DNA from: Sporodiniella umbellata
Lineage: Eukaryota > Mucoromycota > Mucoromycetes > Mucorales > Rhizopodaceae
DNA length: 64,000 nt
Assembly (NCBI GenBank): GCA_025677835.1
Contig: JAIXMR010000009.1
Location: forward strand, 124,001 to 188,000
Direction of reading: 5' to 3'
The notes beneath the pieces were generated by a model. It was not told the DNA's origin and searched no databases. It saw only the letters and a program-made list of their open reading frames with translations. The position numbers and the translations under genes were made by a program. Shown piece by piece: positions 22,213 through 32,606 of the stretch. Positions within the stretch are counted from its first letter, which is position 1. Each line of letters starts with the position of its first letter.

Positions 22213-24067
22213 TTAGTCGTCTAGTCTAATTCTTCCTGTGCCACTCCATCTTGGCACAGCTTGATTGATGCCTCTTAATTGTTGGACCCATCGATGAGTA
22301 CTAACATATCCATAATATATCCATTTTGCCAAATCGCTCAATGCACAGCGTGTGTTTGTTTCCAAATAAATTTCGAGACTGAGGGATGTCAAGCCAATTA
22401 CTGTATAGAACATGGCATTACAGCCATATTTTCCATAAATAGTGCCACCTACAAGACTCCCCAAACCAGCACCAACTCCTGCGTACATAGCAGCCAATAA
22501 ACCTAAAAGCCATTAATTTCAATTTTGTTTTCTTTTTCTTGTTAATATATATATATACCTTGTGATGTAGCCTGAAGAGAAGGAGGGGCGAGCTCATCTG
22601 CTTGTACCACACCGGCACCCCATAGCGCTGAGAAAGCAATACCGTTCAGTAAATGAAGGCCAATCGCTACGCTAGCACCCGTTGGACTTCTAGGTAATAC
22701 AGTGTACATGAATATACGAACAATGGTCAATACATGACCTAATATGACCAAACTTTTGATGCCAAATAAGCGAATCAACTACAGGATAACATAATAATGA
22801 GCAGACGAGAAAATTAAGTAATGACCTAATAACCTACATCACGTGAATAAAAAAAGAATATAAGTTCAGTGGAGGAACCGATGAGGCCTGTCAATCCAAC
22901 CTGAGAGGAACTGGCGCCCATCTCTTGTTTAAGATAAATGAATAGAAAGCTCATAACCATATTTAGTGAAGCGCCCATCAACATCATTGTTAAATAAAAT
23001 AGAGACACCTCTGATCTTTTTAGAAGATCCAGCATATTGGACGGCTCAAACGTTTGTATTCGATGTGTCGGAGGATTGGCTAGATTGACTGCCTCAATAA
23101 TACTTGACTCAGTAGCAAACTGTATCAGTCGTTGTATCTCGTTCTGTCGTATTTGAGAAGAGTTCAAGTCAATGCCTACTTGGTCGTAAGGGTCGATAGC
23201 ATCTTTTTGGCTCTGATCTCCCTGGTCTTCTTGTATTGTCTTACTACGTTCTGGTACACGAGAAAGCGTTTTGATTCTGTGACTGGAAGAAGCACGGATA
23301 TAAGGCTGTCTTTCAGATCGAAACTGGGTATTCCCAGCTACTAAAATAAAGCATATGGCCGATATAGCGTAAACGTAAAAAATCGAGTTCATGTCGTTGG
23401 TCCATTCAGTGATAAACCCCACCAAAGAAGAAGCTACGCCAAAAGAAATAGAGCCAAACATTCTTTGTCGACCATACTGGTCTTTATGACGTCCAAGAAT
23501 TTTAAGGACCCCTCCGTCCACAAGAGGCCCGACTGGTACACCGAAAAAAGCGAAACAAACTGAAGTGACAGTCACCAGGGTAATCACTAACCGATTTTTT
23601 TCAGTTTCGTCTTCAATAGGTTGAATGAGAACAGAAATTCCCATAACGCTTACAATAGCTACAGTAGCCAGAGTATGAACAATGCACATTATGTAACGGT
23701 GAGTTTTTGTTTTGTCGGCAATGGTGGTCCATAAAGGACAAGCTATAGCTGAAATAAATGGTGCTAATAACAGCAATAATATTAAAAGGCGGCCAGGAGA
23801 TAGTTTCTACAATTGCTATTTACCGATGGCCACCAGTAAGCCAATTTGGTTACTTTTGAGTCCAAGCTGAGAAGAGTAGAATAGAGATAAATAAACAGGC
23901 GCTGAACCTTGACATGCAAATAAAAAAACGTATAGTAGCTTAGCAGCTAAGTAGGGCATTGAATGCAAAGTACAGAAAAGAAAAGGAAAGGTATGTGTGG
24001 ACCTCAAACATAAAATGCAATATTTTTGAATGGGACTGAATAGCCTGAGTTTTATTGATGCGGACAT
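22213..24067 (-). CDS. MFSD6-like major facilitator superfamily transporter
   Basis: Multi-pass membrane transporter of the MFS_1-like (MFSD6/LacY-type) group; the substrate is unknown. Exons join over introns with 5' ends near 23823 (23764-23823, 60 nt), 22838 and 22558. A further possible intron lies near 23940-24000 in the N-terminal region, so the first 20-30 residues are uncertain. Visible segments: AKLLYVFLFACQGSAPVYLS (TM1), NQIGLLVAIAPFISAIACPL (TM2), the MFS loop TTIADKTKTHRY, PVGPLVDGGVLKILG with RQRMFGSISFGVASSLVGFI, a long hydrophilic central loop, and YLKQEMGASSSQVGLTGLIG. The C-terminal half includes LHLLNGIAFSALWGAGVVQA and YAGVGAGLGSLVGGTIYGKY. The last two motifs are hallmark helices of the MFSD6-like family. 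The stop at 22213 is 33 nt from the SMU1 stop. Confidence 0.82.
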
Positions 24068-26474
24068 TTGACCAACTCTTTTATTTGCATCATCACTACC
24101 ACTCTTGTTTTAGCGCTACGTTGGGCCAATACAAAAAGAAACTGAAACATTAATAAGAAACTTGATTGGCTTTCAAATAGTTGTATCAGTATTTACAAAA
24201 AACAAATTAGCATTTTTGAATATAAATATGTTTTTGGTTAATACAGCGCTTTTAGATAGACAGTTGTGGGTTTGTTTGACTGAAATGATATTGGTAACAA
24301 AACAGAATACCAGCATTTATATGAAACACATCAAAATTTAACAGTTAGATCTTTGGCCATCCAGAGTCAGTACATGCCCTAAGAGAAAAAAAGCGTTAAA
24401 TCGTTATCAGATTTTGTATCTTGATATCGTACCTGCTATCTTAATATTTCAATATACATTACAGCACCCACCTTCAACTTTCAAAGCTTCTTTACAACCA
24501 GTCTTTGAGATTTTTTACGTACTAGCTAATTGTTTTGAAAGTGCTGGTGTTTGTTTTACAGTACCTTGATACCAAATATTGATTGCATAAGATGCATAGC
24601 TTTGAGTTGCAGTGAGTACCGACCTGAAATAGTTTTTACCCTTAACGTGTAAGATACTTTTTTCGAGTTTTTTAAAGCTAAAAACCCAAGAGATCTATCG
24701 GTTTAAAAAACTTTGAAGCTGTAAACAAGAAAAAAACCAAAAAATTGATGGCAGAACGGCTTGTAGTAGAGCGCTTTTGGACCACGTCTTCCGATTTTTA
24801 TTTGAAGTAGTACTTGTTAAAAACTCTGCACAAGTTATAGGTTGTAACTCTCAATATTTATCAAAGTTGGAATAAATTTTCCACACCGTTAATGACCGTA
24901 TGCCTCGTATTTTTTCTTTGATAGGATTTGTATTTATGAGTAAACTAAAAAGAAACGAAGTGTTTAATATCGAAAATCGTATTGAAAAAGGCTTTTGTAT
25001 ACAATAAAAACTAGGCTGTTCACTCAAAGTATATTGCAAACTAGTCAAGCTATGTTAATACTTAGATTCAAAATGATTTGCACGATTTCATTAAGAAAGA
25101 CTCTTATACCATGTCATGTTATTATTGGTAATGCGATATTAATCAGCATGCGATGTGCTGGCACAATCTTCCCTCTATTTATTTTCTTTTAAATATATAT
25201 ATATATATAGTTGCCGTTATCTTGGAGCTTTTACACCAGTCTTGGAGCAATACGAAAAAACCAATACCACTTATTAGAGCTTTCAATTTAGATGCAACAG
25301 ATGATGCCATCTGCTATGAAACAAAATAGGCGAAGAAGCTTTCAATAGTACTAGATAGCCAAAGTAGGTTAAAACTAAATAAAAGGGATATTAAAGATTT
25401 CTTTGATAAAGGCTAAAGAATGAATTGGTTAATTTATAAAAGCTGTTAGTCCAAACAATATATGAAAAATTTCAAAGAAAAAACTTCATGAGATACGGGT
25501 GTCAATCAATAGAAGAGTGTAAAGCGTGTTTTAAGTATAATATATACCCTGACAGTGTTTTTGAGAGCTGAAAAAAAGTAGGCCGTAGGCGCATTTTAAC
25601 TGAAGACCACAAAACGACTGTTGTCAACTTCATTGATGCTAATCCCTCTGCCACTGTTGTTGGAATGACCGAGCATTTATTGAAGCGACTTCATGATCTT
25701 AAAGTATAAAGTATCACTACTAATAGCTTTATGAGACGTGAGTGTAATCTTCCGTTGAAAAAAGCATATTTTCGATAACACTTGTAATCGGGCTTATTGT
25801 TGGAATCTGATTTACTCTCACTTGTTTGTGTTGATCCTACATATCATCGAAAAAACTGTAGGGATTTTGTTTTTTCTAGGAAAGTTAAAAATGATACCCA
25901 TCTGTTTTTTAGTATTCTTCTTCAAACAAATTGCTTTGTTTTTTTATTCAATTGTCAAGATATCTATTTTGTTAAACTGCTCTTTTCTGGATGCATTGAA
26001 GTCAGCACACTTAAAGATGAGTAGTGATGCTTGCCTCTCGAAATCAACTATCATTTGCAGTTTGTTTAAAACCCCTGTAACTTTTTTTTCTTTTTGACAT
26101 ACCAATTTTATATATTTGATGTTAGGACGACTATACAGACGATTACACTTCAAGATCGTGTTTTATTTGTCTGCCAGAAGTAAAACAACGGGTCGATTTC
26201 AGACAGATTTTCACGTATTTAAATTTTTTGCAGAAAGCTTCACATGAAACGCAAAAAGGAATATACAACAAAATTGGCAAAGTAGAAAAATGCTTTTTGA
26301 AGCTGTTTGTCTTTTTTCTTTTTTTTATAAATAGTTTGCAGCTTGCTATTTATTAAGATAAACAACAAAGGTTAAAATCTGCATGAATTAAGTGACTGCT
26401 CTCGTATAAAACTTTTTCCCCTTCATGGTGTTTTTACCTGCTTACATTTTTTTTTTTAGGAAAAAAAACTGTAT
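24068..26474. other. Gene-poor AT-rich interval with transposon debris
   Basis: No intact gene. It holds a decayed Tc1/mariner-type transposase (listed separately at 25440-25790). Weak open stretches such as 25797-26097 (+) and 25944-26153 (-) have random AT-rich composition. A + strand stretch at 26126-26280 stays open and contains one CxxC pair (SCFICLPEVKQR), but no ATG or splice partners were found. The 3' end is the 5' flank of TFC3. Confidence 0.5.
25440..25790 (+). mobile_element. Decayed Tc1/mariner (IS630-type) transposase fragment
   Basis: The + strand reads, with two in-frame stops, FES*KKVGRRRILTEDHKTT, then VVNFIDANPSATVVGMTEHL, LKRLHDLKV*, SFMRRECNLPLKKAYFR. This is the helix-turn-helix N-terminal part of the transposase group that is abundant in Rhizopus-type genomes. 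The upstream 100 nt (FDKAKEMNWLIYKAV) look like the same protein. The DDE catalytic part and terminal inverted repeats were not found, so it is an inactive remnant. Borders are approximate. The assignment rests on my memory of the family. Confidence 0.6.
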
Positions 26475-29400
26475 ATGCTGGATAGACTAATATCTACGTT
26501 AAGGGAGGAGGTTGCTGTTGACGGCCCTTCAGGTATTACTTTTCCTTTTAACTGGCCGGATTTTCTTTTTGCTAAGCTGATGTTTAAAATAGGAACTAGT
26601 ATCGACGTTTTTTGGGACTATGTTCAAAACCTCTTGGTGGAAGTTACTGAGAAGGCAGAAATTAAAAAAGTTACGCCAACCGTAGACGAAAACTATAAAC
26701 AATTTATTTGGAACTACATAAAGCTAGATCCGGAACTCGAGTTTTACGAAAAGGTCAACTCTGCAATGGAGGATTCAGAAAACGATGAAATTATGACTGA
26801 TGCATCCTCAAAAGCTACGAGTACTTCCCCACAAGGCACAAAACGAAAAGCACCAGAAAAAAGTAGCGAAAACGAGACAAGTGTAGAAGCCAAAGATGAT
26901 AGAAAATCAAAAAAAGAAGCTGAGCCAAACATCGTAATTGCAATTAGCATCAACAAAAAAAAAAAACTCAAATTTTTTAAAGGAGGAGACTGTAAACCTG
27001 AAACCTATAGAAAATGTACGAAACATGAAATATAGTGAAATCAAAGCATACGGGATGTCTTTCCACCTTGTAGCTACTACTAAACTTCAAGAAGAGCAAT
27101 TGTATACTGGACTACCGGTAAAACAAATAGAGCTTCTTAACAAAGCTATGTTATAACATTAAATTTAGGCTAATACTTCTTTAAGTGGAAACCTTATGGC
27201 TGTTTTAAAACTTATTCTTCGTTCGAGATATAAAGGTGTTTATCAATCAGAAATTTCAAAGATTTTTGGTATTGACGGTCGCTCTACCGGTCACTATTGC
27301 AAGTCTTTGGAAGAGAAAGGATGTATTATTCGAAACGGAGTATCAGTAGTACAAACGCGTACCAACATTTGCTTGCATACAAGATTCGCTACGGAAAAGA
27401 AATCCGTAGATCTACGTAAAGCTATGGAAGATCAAGGCCACAAACATTTTTACAATGTAAATGTCAACAACCAATCATTTGATCAAAATCAACTAAGAGA
27501 TGCGATGATTGACCTTATGAAAGATGCTCCTGGCCACAGAATCCTTGGTACTGATGTTTTACAACTTTTGGTAAAAAAAAAAAAAAACATACATATATAG
27601 CTAAATATTTAGAATATGTACTTATACTGGAGACTCATTTTTATAGGGCTTTACTGATGATAAATCTGTGAGAAGTTGGTTCAATCGTAGTTTAAATGAG
27701 TTGTGTTTGAAAGGGTATTTCAAAAAAACAAACCTGAAGATCGACAACAAAGGCAAATTATTCCGGTGTATACATTTGCTGAAGGTTCCAACAGGTAAAC
27801 GTTTATAGCGTTGTTTTCTTTTTTTTTTTTTAACAGCATTGTATTGATATGTGGGAATATTTAAAAGATCAAGAAAACGGACAAGTTGAGCCCAGCTTAG
27901 TAGAAGATATCACCTTCCCCTATCGCATCAAAAGCTCCAAAGGAAGTGAAGTCCCTATTCTTCATTATTTGCATGACTTCTCATTTCTTACGCAACTGTA
28001 TCAAGTCATAGAGGCTTCTGGAACACAGGGTGTAACAGCAAAGGACATCATGTTTGCACTCAATACGGATGAAAACCGCTTATTATACAAAGTTTTAGAG
28101 GATATAATACGTGCAAGTATGCTTAACAAAGGGTATTATAGTATTCAGCGTGAATTTGAATTTGAGGGTCGGTCAAGACGATATCGATATTTCACAAAAG
28201 AATTTTACCTTAAAACAAAAGAAAACAAAGAACAGAATCTACCTATGTTGCCAGAGATGCCTTATAACTTTCCCTCTTGTGAGGAATTGAACCCACTTAT
28301 AAAACCTAGTAAAGAAAAGACAAAACAGCGCAAAACAGAATCTAAAAAAAAACCGGCAAAGAAAATTTTGAAAACAAAAGATTCAAATACAAAAAATACG
28401 GATAGTACTGAAGTTAATCAAGAAAGCCAAACGAGTATATGCATGGCTGTAGATCAGTCTCAGTTGATTTTAGCCCCAGAGAAAAGTTTGGAAACACCCC
28501 AAATAACACCCAAAACAGTGGAAGAAACAGCCGAGGACATACAAGAAATCAGTCTAGAGACAACAGAAGCTAGCATTTTGAAGTCAGGTACTACCGGAAA
28601 CACTGAGGAGAAAAAGCCCGCAATTGTAAATACCTCAAAGCAAAAGCAACTTAAAGAAACTACCTCAAAAAAGAAACGGCAATCGGGAATTGCAGACTTT
28701 TTCGCAAAACAGCAGAAGCCTGAGGCCTCTAAGATAAATACAGTTAACGCAGAAACCAAAAGAGAAGCAACACCAGAGTTAGACCCGGTCGTAATTATAC
28801 CCACTTCTCCAATTTTGAAGTCTAGAACCTCTGCCTTGCCCGCAACTAAAACCACATCAAAAGAAAAAGATAAACCAGCCAAAATCAGTGCTAAAAGAGG
28901 GTTTGAGATGAAGCGATATTCACATAAGAAGGACAATGTAAACAGCTATATGGAACAGCGCATTCAAGTTTTTGAAATGTATTTAGAGAAGGAGCCTTTT
29001 ATTGAAATTGATATGTGCTTTATCAAAAGGTTTCAAGGGAAACTGAAAGAGCTATCTAGTGGATGCTCCAATGGCACTGTTTGCAGAAAAACTCTCAAAC
29101 GAACTGCCGCTGTTCTTGAAAAAAGGGGTCGGCTATCTTGCCATAGCTTGGAATGCACTACATTCTCGGGCGTAATTGTTGTCAGACATTTTGTTATGCG
29201 AAACGATTTTACTGTCGAAAGCCCTGAGTACAAAGAGTATCTGGACTTTCTCAAGTCCCGCTATATGTTTCACAATCCATGCCTAAATCCTGCAACCTTT
29301 GACACAATCTCAATTCCGGTGGAAAGAGTTGAAGAAAGAATCGATCGCATGAATAACACACTGGAAGAAATGATTGCTAGTGGTGATACTAAAAAAATAG

Positions 29401-32400
29401 CTGCTCTCAAACAACAGATTGAAATCTTTGATAGCAACCGTAAGAGGTTCAAAAAACAAAAGCCAAAGGTCAATTCTCAGCCATGGCTAATTACTGCTGT
29501 GCAGTATGGCTACAACCCGGCAATTCTAATGCGCGTAAAGGCCATGCACAAATACTTGTTATCGCTACTGACAAGCTCCGAAAAACTTGATGGCCTTGAC
29601 AAGAAAAATAACAAAATTACTACTGACTGTATACTAGCCAACCTTCCTTTCCTGACAATATGTGAAGTGTTTGGATTATGTGATTCCAGTGAAAGAACTA
29701 AACAATACTACGCTGAGCATAGAGAAAACAATACTATAGTTTCTCAAATGCCCCACTTTTTAAGAAAGTATATGATAAGTAAAGGGCGCCTCAAATCCAA
29801 ATTTCAAAACATATTCAACTTTTTGGTATTTCTAAAGCTTGTTTCTCCTGATGGTTTTCAAGAGACTCAGTTTAGAGTAGGGATGGGTTACAGTATACAT
29901 ACCAGTGTAAATCTTGTCAATGAAAAAAAAAGAAATACCCCTTTAGTTCGAAGTTTCACTCTATTATCGGACGAAGCTATTGACGACTTTTGGTCTACAG
30001 TTTCTGGCATTTATCGAGAATTTAATAATATAGAGCAAGAACCGTCTGAATATATGCCCAGTGATAAACAGAAAGCTCAAATTATTGAAACCCTCTCAAG
30101 ATCGAAAAGTTGGAGCGATCCTGGCATTTACAGCCGGCCTCATAGAAGGATTCTTAACTCTTATGTTGACAAAAAGAAGAATCTAACGCCACTTCACAAC
30201 GATCGCCTTATGCACGAGATTGCTTTAGATATTGGATATCCTGTTGCATACATTCGAAAATATTACGATAAAGTTGAAGCCTTTTTAAATCACCGTAGAG
30301 CGCTTAAAGAGATAAAAAAATTCGAGCATTCTATGATTTCTCGCTCTAGAAAAAACAGACATACAAACGCTCAGAGCGGTAGATTTATTCCCAAAGCTAA
30401 TGAAAGATATCAATTTGAATCTCTTAAAACTCGCCGTACAGCTCATGTGGCTATCAGCGATAATGAGCCTGACAGTGCCCCTTTTATGGACGATCAAAGA
30501 AAAGTGCCCAAATTCAAAGAATCTGATATGTTTAGATTCAGAAAGACTCGCCAATGCGGATGGAATGAAGAAGAGGATGATATTTTATTCTACTCTGTGG
30601 TGGTAATGAAGCATCGAGGCAAAAGAGTCAAAGGATTCCGATGGGCGCCTATTTCTAAAGTCATCAGCAAGAGTGTCTCTGCTTGTAAAAATCGAAGTCA
30701 AGCTTTGATAAAAAATATTTCGTATGCCGAAAAGCTTACAGAACATATTGATAAATGGGACCAAATCTATCGAAAAGGAATCGTAGCTGGGGAGATTGAG
30801 GATGTTAATCCATACGATGTAATAGAGTACGACTTGCTAGGATATGTTTCTTATTTCATCCAGAAAATATCAGAGGAAACAGAGTATGTTAAGATATATG
30901 CCTGTATAAAAGAGGGGGGGCTTCCTTATAAATAGAAAACGAGTTGTACTCATATAGTTTTAATAGCGATATACAATACACTCAGCTTCCTAGAAATTCT
31001 GCAGATTTACGTGCTTTTTACAGCACTAAAGTTGTAAAGGAGAGTGGGCTTTCTATAGAAGAAAGATATCACCAAGCCCAAACTATGAGGTCCAAAGCTG
31101 ATGCGATACTAAAAAGATCTTTCACTTCCTCTAGAAACAAGACGGAAAACTTCGATAAACCTGTGGAGTACGATATTCAAAGAGACTTAGATGATGAAGA
31201 AAAACAGATCAGCAAATTCAGATCTCTTGTTTTGGTATGTGTGACATTATATCTAAGTTTGACAAGGTTTTGTCTAATGTACAATAGGCGTCTTTGTTTA
31301 CACCCGAAGAAAAATTTGACCCATATGCTTCTTGGTTAATGCTTCAAAGTTTCTCGCCCCAAATTTACGAAAAGAGTCTTACAGGTCTATTGAAGTCTGG
31401 TGTATTACGTCAAAAAGGTATAAACGATCGCGCCCTACCAGGAACCAGAAATGTTTTGTCTTTCACTTTTTTGCGAACATTCGCAACCAAAATGCCTGAA
31501 GAAGTTTTTTTTCAAGCCAAAGAATACCATGCATTTTTAAACAAGAAGGACGAAGTGCTTACCCTGAAAGGGGAAACCATAAGCAGTGGAATGATGCTCT
31601 GTATGCTTGATCTAGTATCTCGAAAAAAAGTAAGTTTGAAACGTTTTCAGAGCCTTTGTAGCGGTTTTTCTAAATTTTTTGTAGCTCTTGCTTAATATGA
31701 AGAACAGAACCAAGCATCTCGGATCAAAACTGAACGCACTAGAGTACCAAGATTTTACTATCGATCACAAAAAAACCACTAGTCCGAACACTAGTGCCAC
31801 TATGACATACTCTAAACCAAGGCTTGAGCGAATAACAGTTGAATCGTTAGATTCTATGGCTGATAGCCTTATTGATAGTATGCCAAAGGCTAATCGCTCT
31901 TTAACAAAAAAGGTCATCAATATCTTAAAAGAAAGAGGAAGTCAAGGCATAATGCTGCACGAGCTAAAAGAAGCCCTGGAAGGACTTTATACCGACCAAA
32001 ACATCTATTGTGTTTTGTGTACCTTGAAAGATAACGAAACACCTTTAGTTTATGTAGTTGGATATCACACAGTTCGCTATGTCTTGAATTCTTTTGTTGA
32101 TGAGTGGGTATTGAGTATGAACGCTAATAACGAACCCCGTTTTTTAAAGCCACCAGAGATCGAAACAAGTTTTACAAGCAATCAGTCTAAGAAACCGCGT
32201 GAGGAAACAAATACATTACCCGCTCCATGGACTGATTTGAGCGGAAGTGTAATAAACACTCTCTTTCAAAGCTACTGTAGATCGGTTGTAGAGCTGATCG
32301 TTCGAAAACCTGGTATAACTAACTCTTCTATTTTGAAGTCTTACAATGGCTATATGACAAGAAAAGAATTACACGATATTTTGACAGAGCTAGTTAATCA

Positions 32401-32563
32401 AAGTGCTATAATGGAGAAGACGGTGATTGTTGACAATTACGTTAAGCCTACAGTCTTTTCTAGGACAAGAGTTATCCGTTCCGCTGAAACGCCTTTGGAG
32501 ATTGCGAAATGGGCTCAGACAAGCTATTGGCCAAACCCAGAGTGTTATAGACAAATTGAATAA
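26475..32563 (+). CDS. TFC3: TFIIIC largest subunit, B-block binding (Tfc3/Sfc3/GTF3C1)
   Basis: Largest DNA-binding TFIIIC subunit, which contacts the B box of tRNA promoters. About 1,800 residues in eight exons. The N-terminus MLDRLISTLREEVAVDGPSG is a winged-helix start typical of GTF3C1. The B-block_TFIIIC domain follows at 27196 (LKLILRSRYKGVYQSEISKI, GHYCKSLEEKGCIIR), then further winged helices (FLTQLYQVIEASGTQGVTAK) and a Lys/Ser/Thr-rich region near 28300-28900. The conserved C-terminal half carries WNEEEDDILFYSVVVMKHRG, a SANT-like block, and ends in ILKSYNGYMTRKELHDILTE. Introns include 27150-27185 (36 nt) and ones starting near 26940, 27571, 27767, 30894, 31237 and 31630. The donors near 27767 and 30894 are my weakest joins. 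With TFC6 at 13-14.7 kb, the window holds two TFIIIC subunits. It converges on the DUF2828 gene with 43 nt between stops. Confidence 0.85.
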
Positions 32564-32606
32564 AATGTTAATTTAATTTATTGAATTGGTTTTTTATTTC
32601 CGTGTT

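Noticed and set aside
23764..23823. Two in-frame TAG stops in the MFS transporter, suggesting a pseudogene
   Set aside because: They fall inside a 60-nt intron. Because its length is a multiple of three, the frame looks the same on both sides. Splicing gives LLVAIAPFISAIACPLW, as expected for the family.
28460..28936. Long open frame on the minus strand within TFC3
   Set aside because: Antisense shadow of the Lys/Thr/Ser-rich region of TFC3; no motif, and Phe/Leu/Val-rich as expected from reverse complement.
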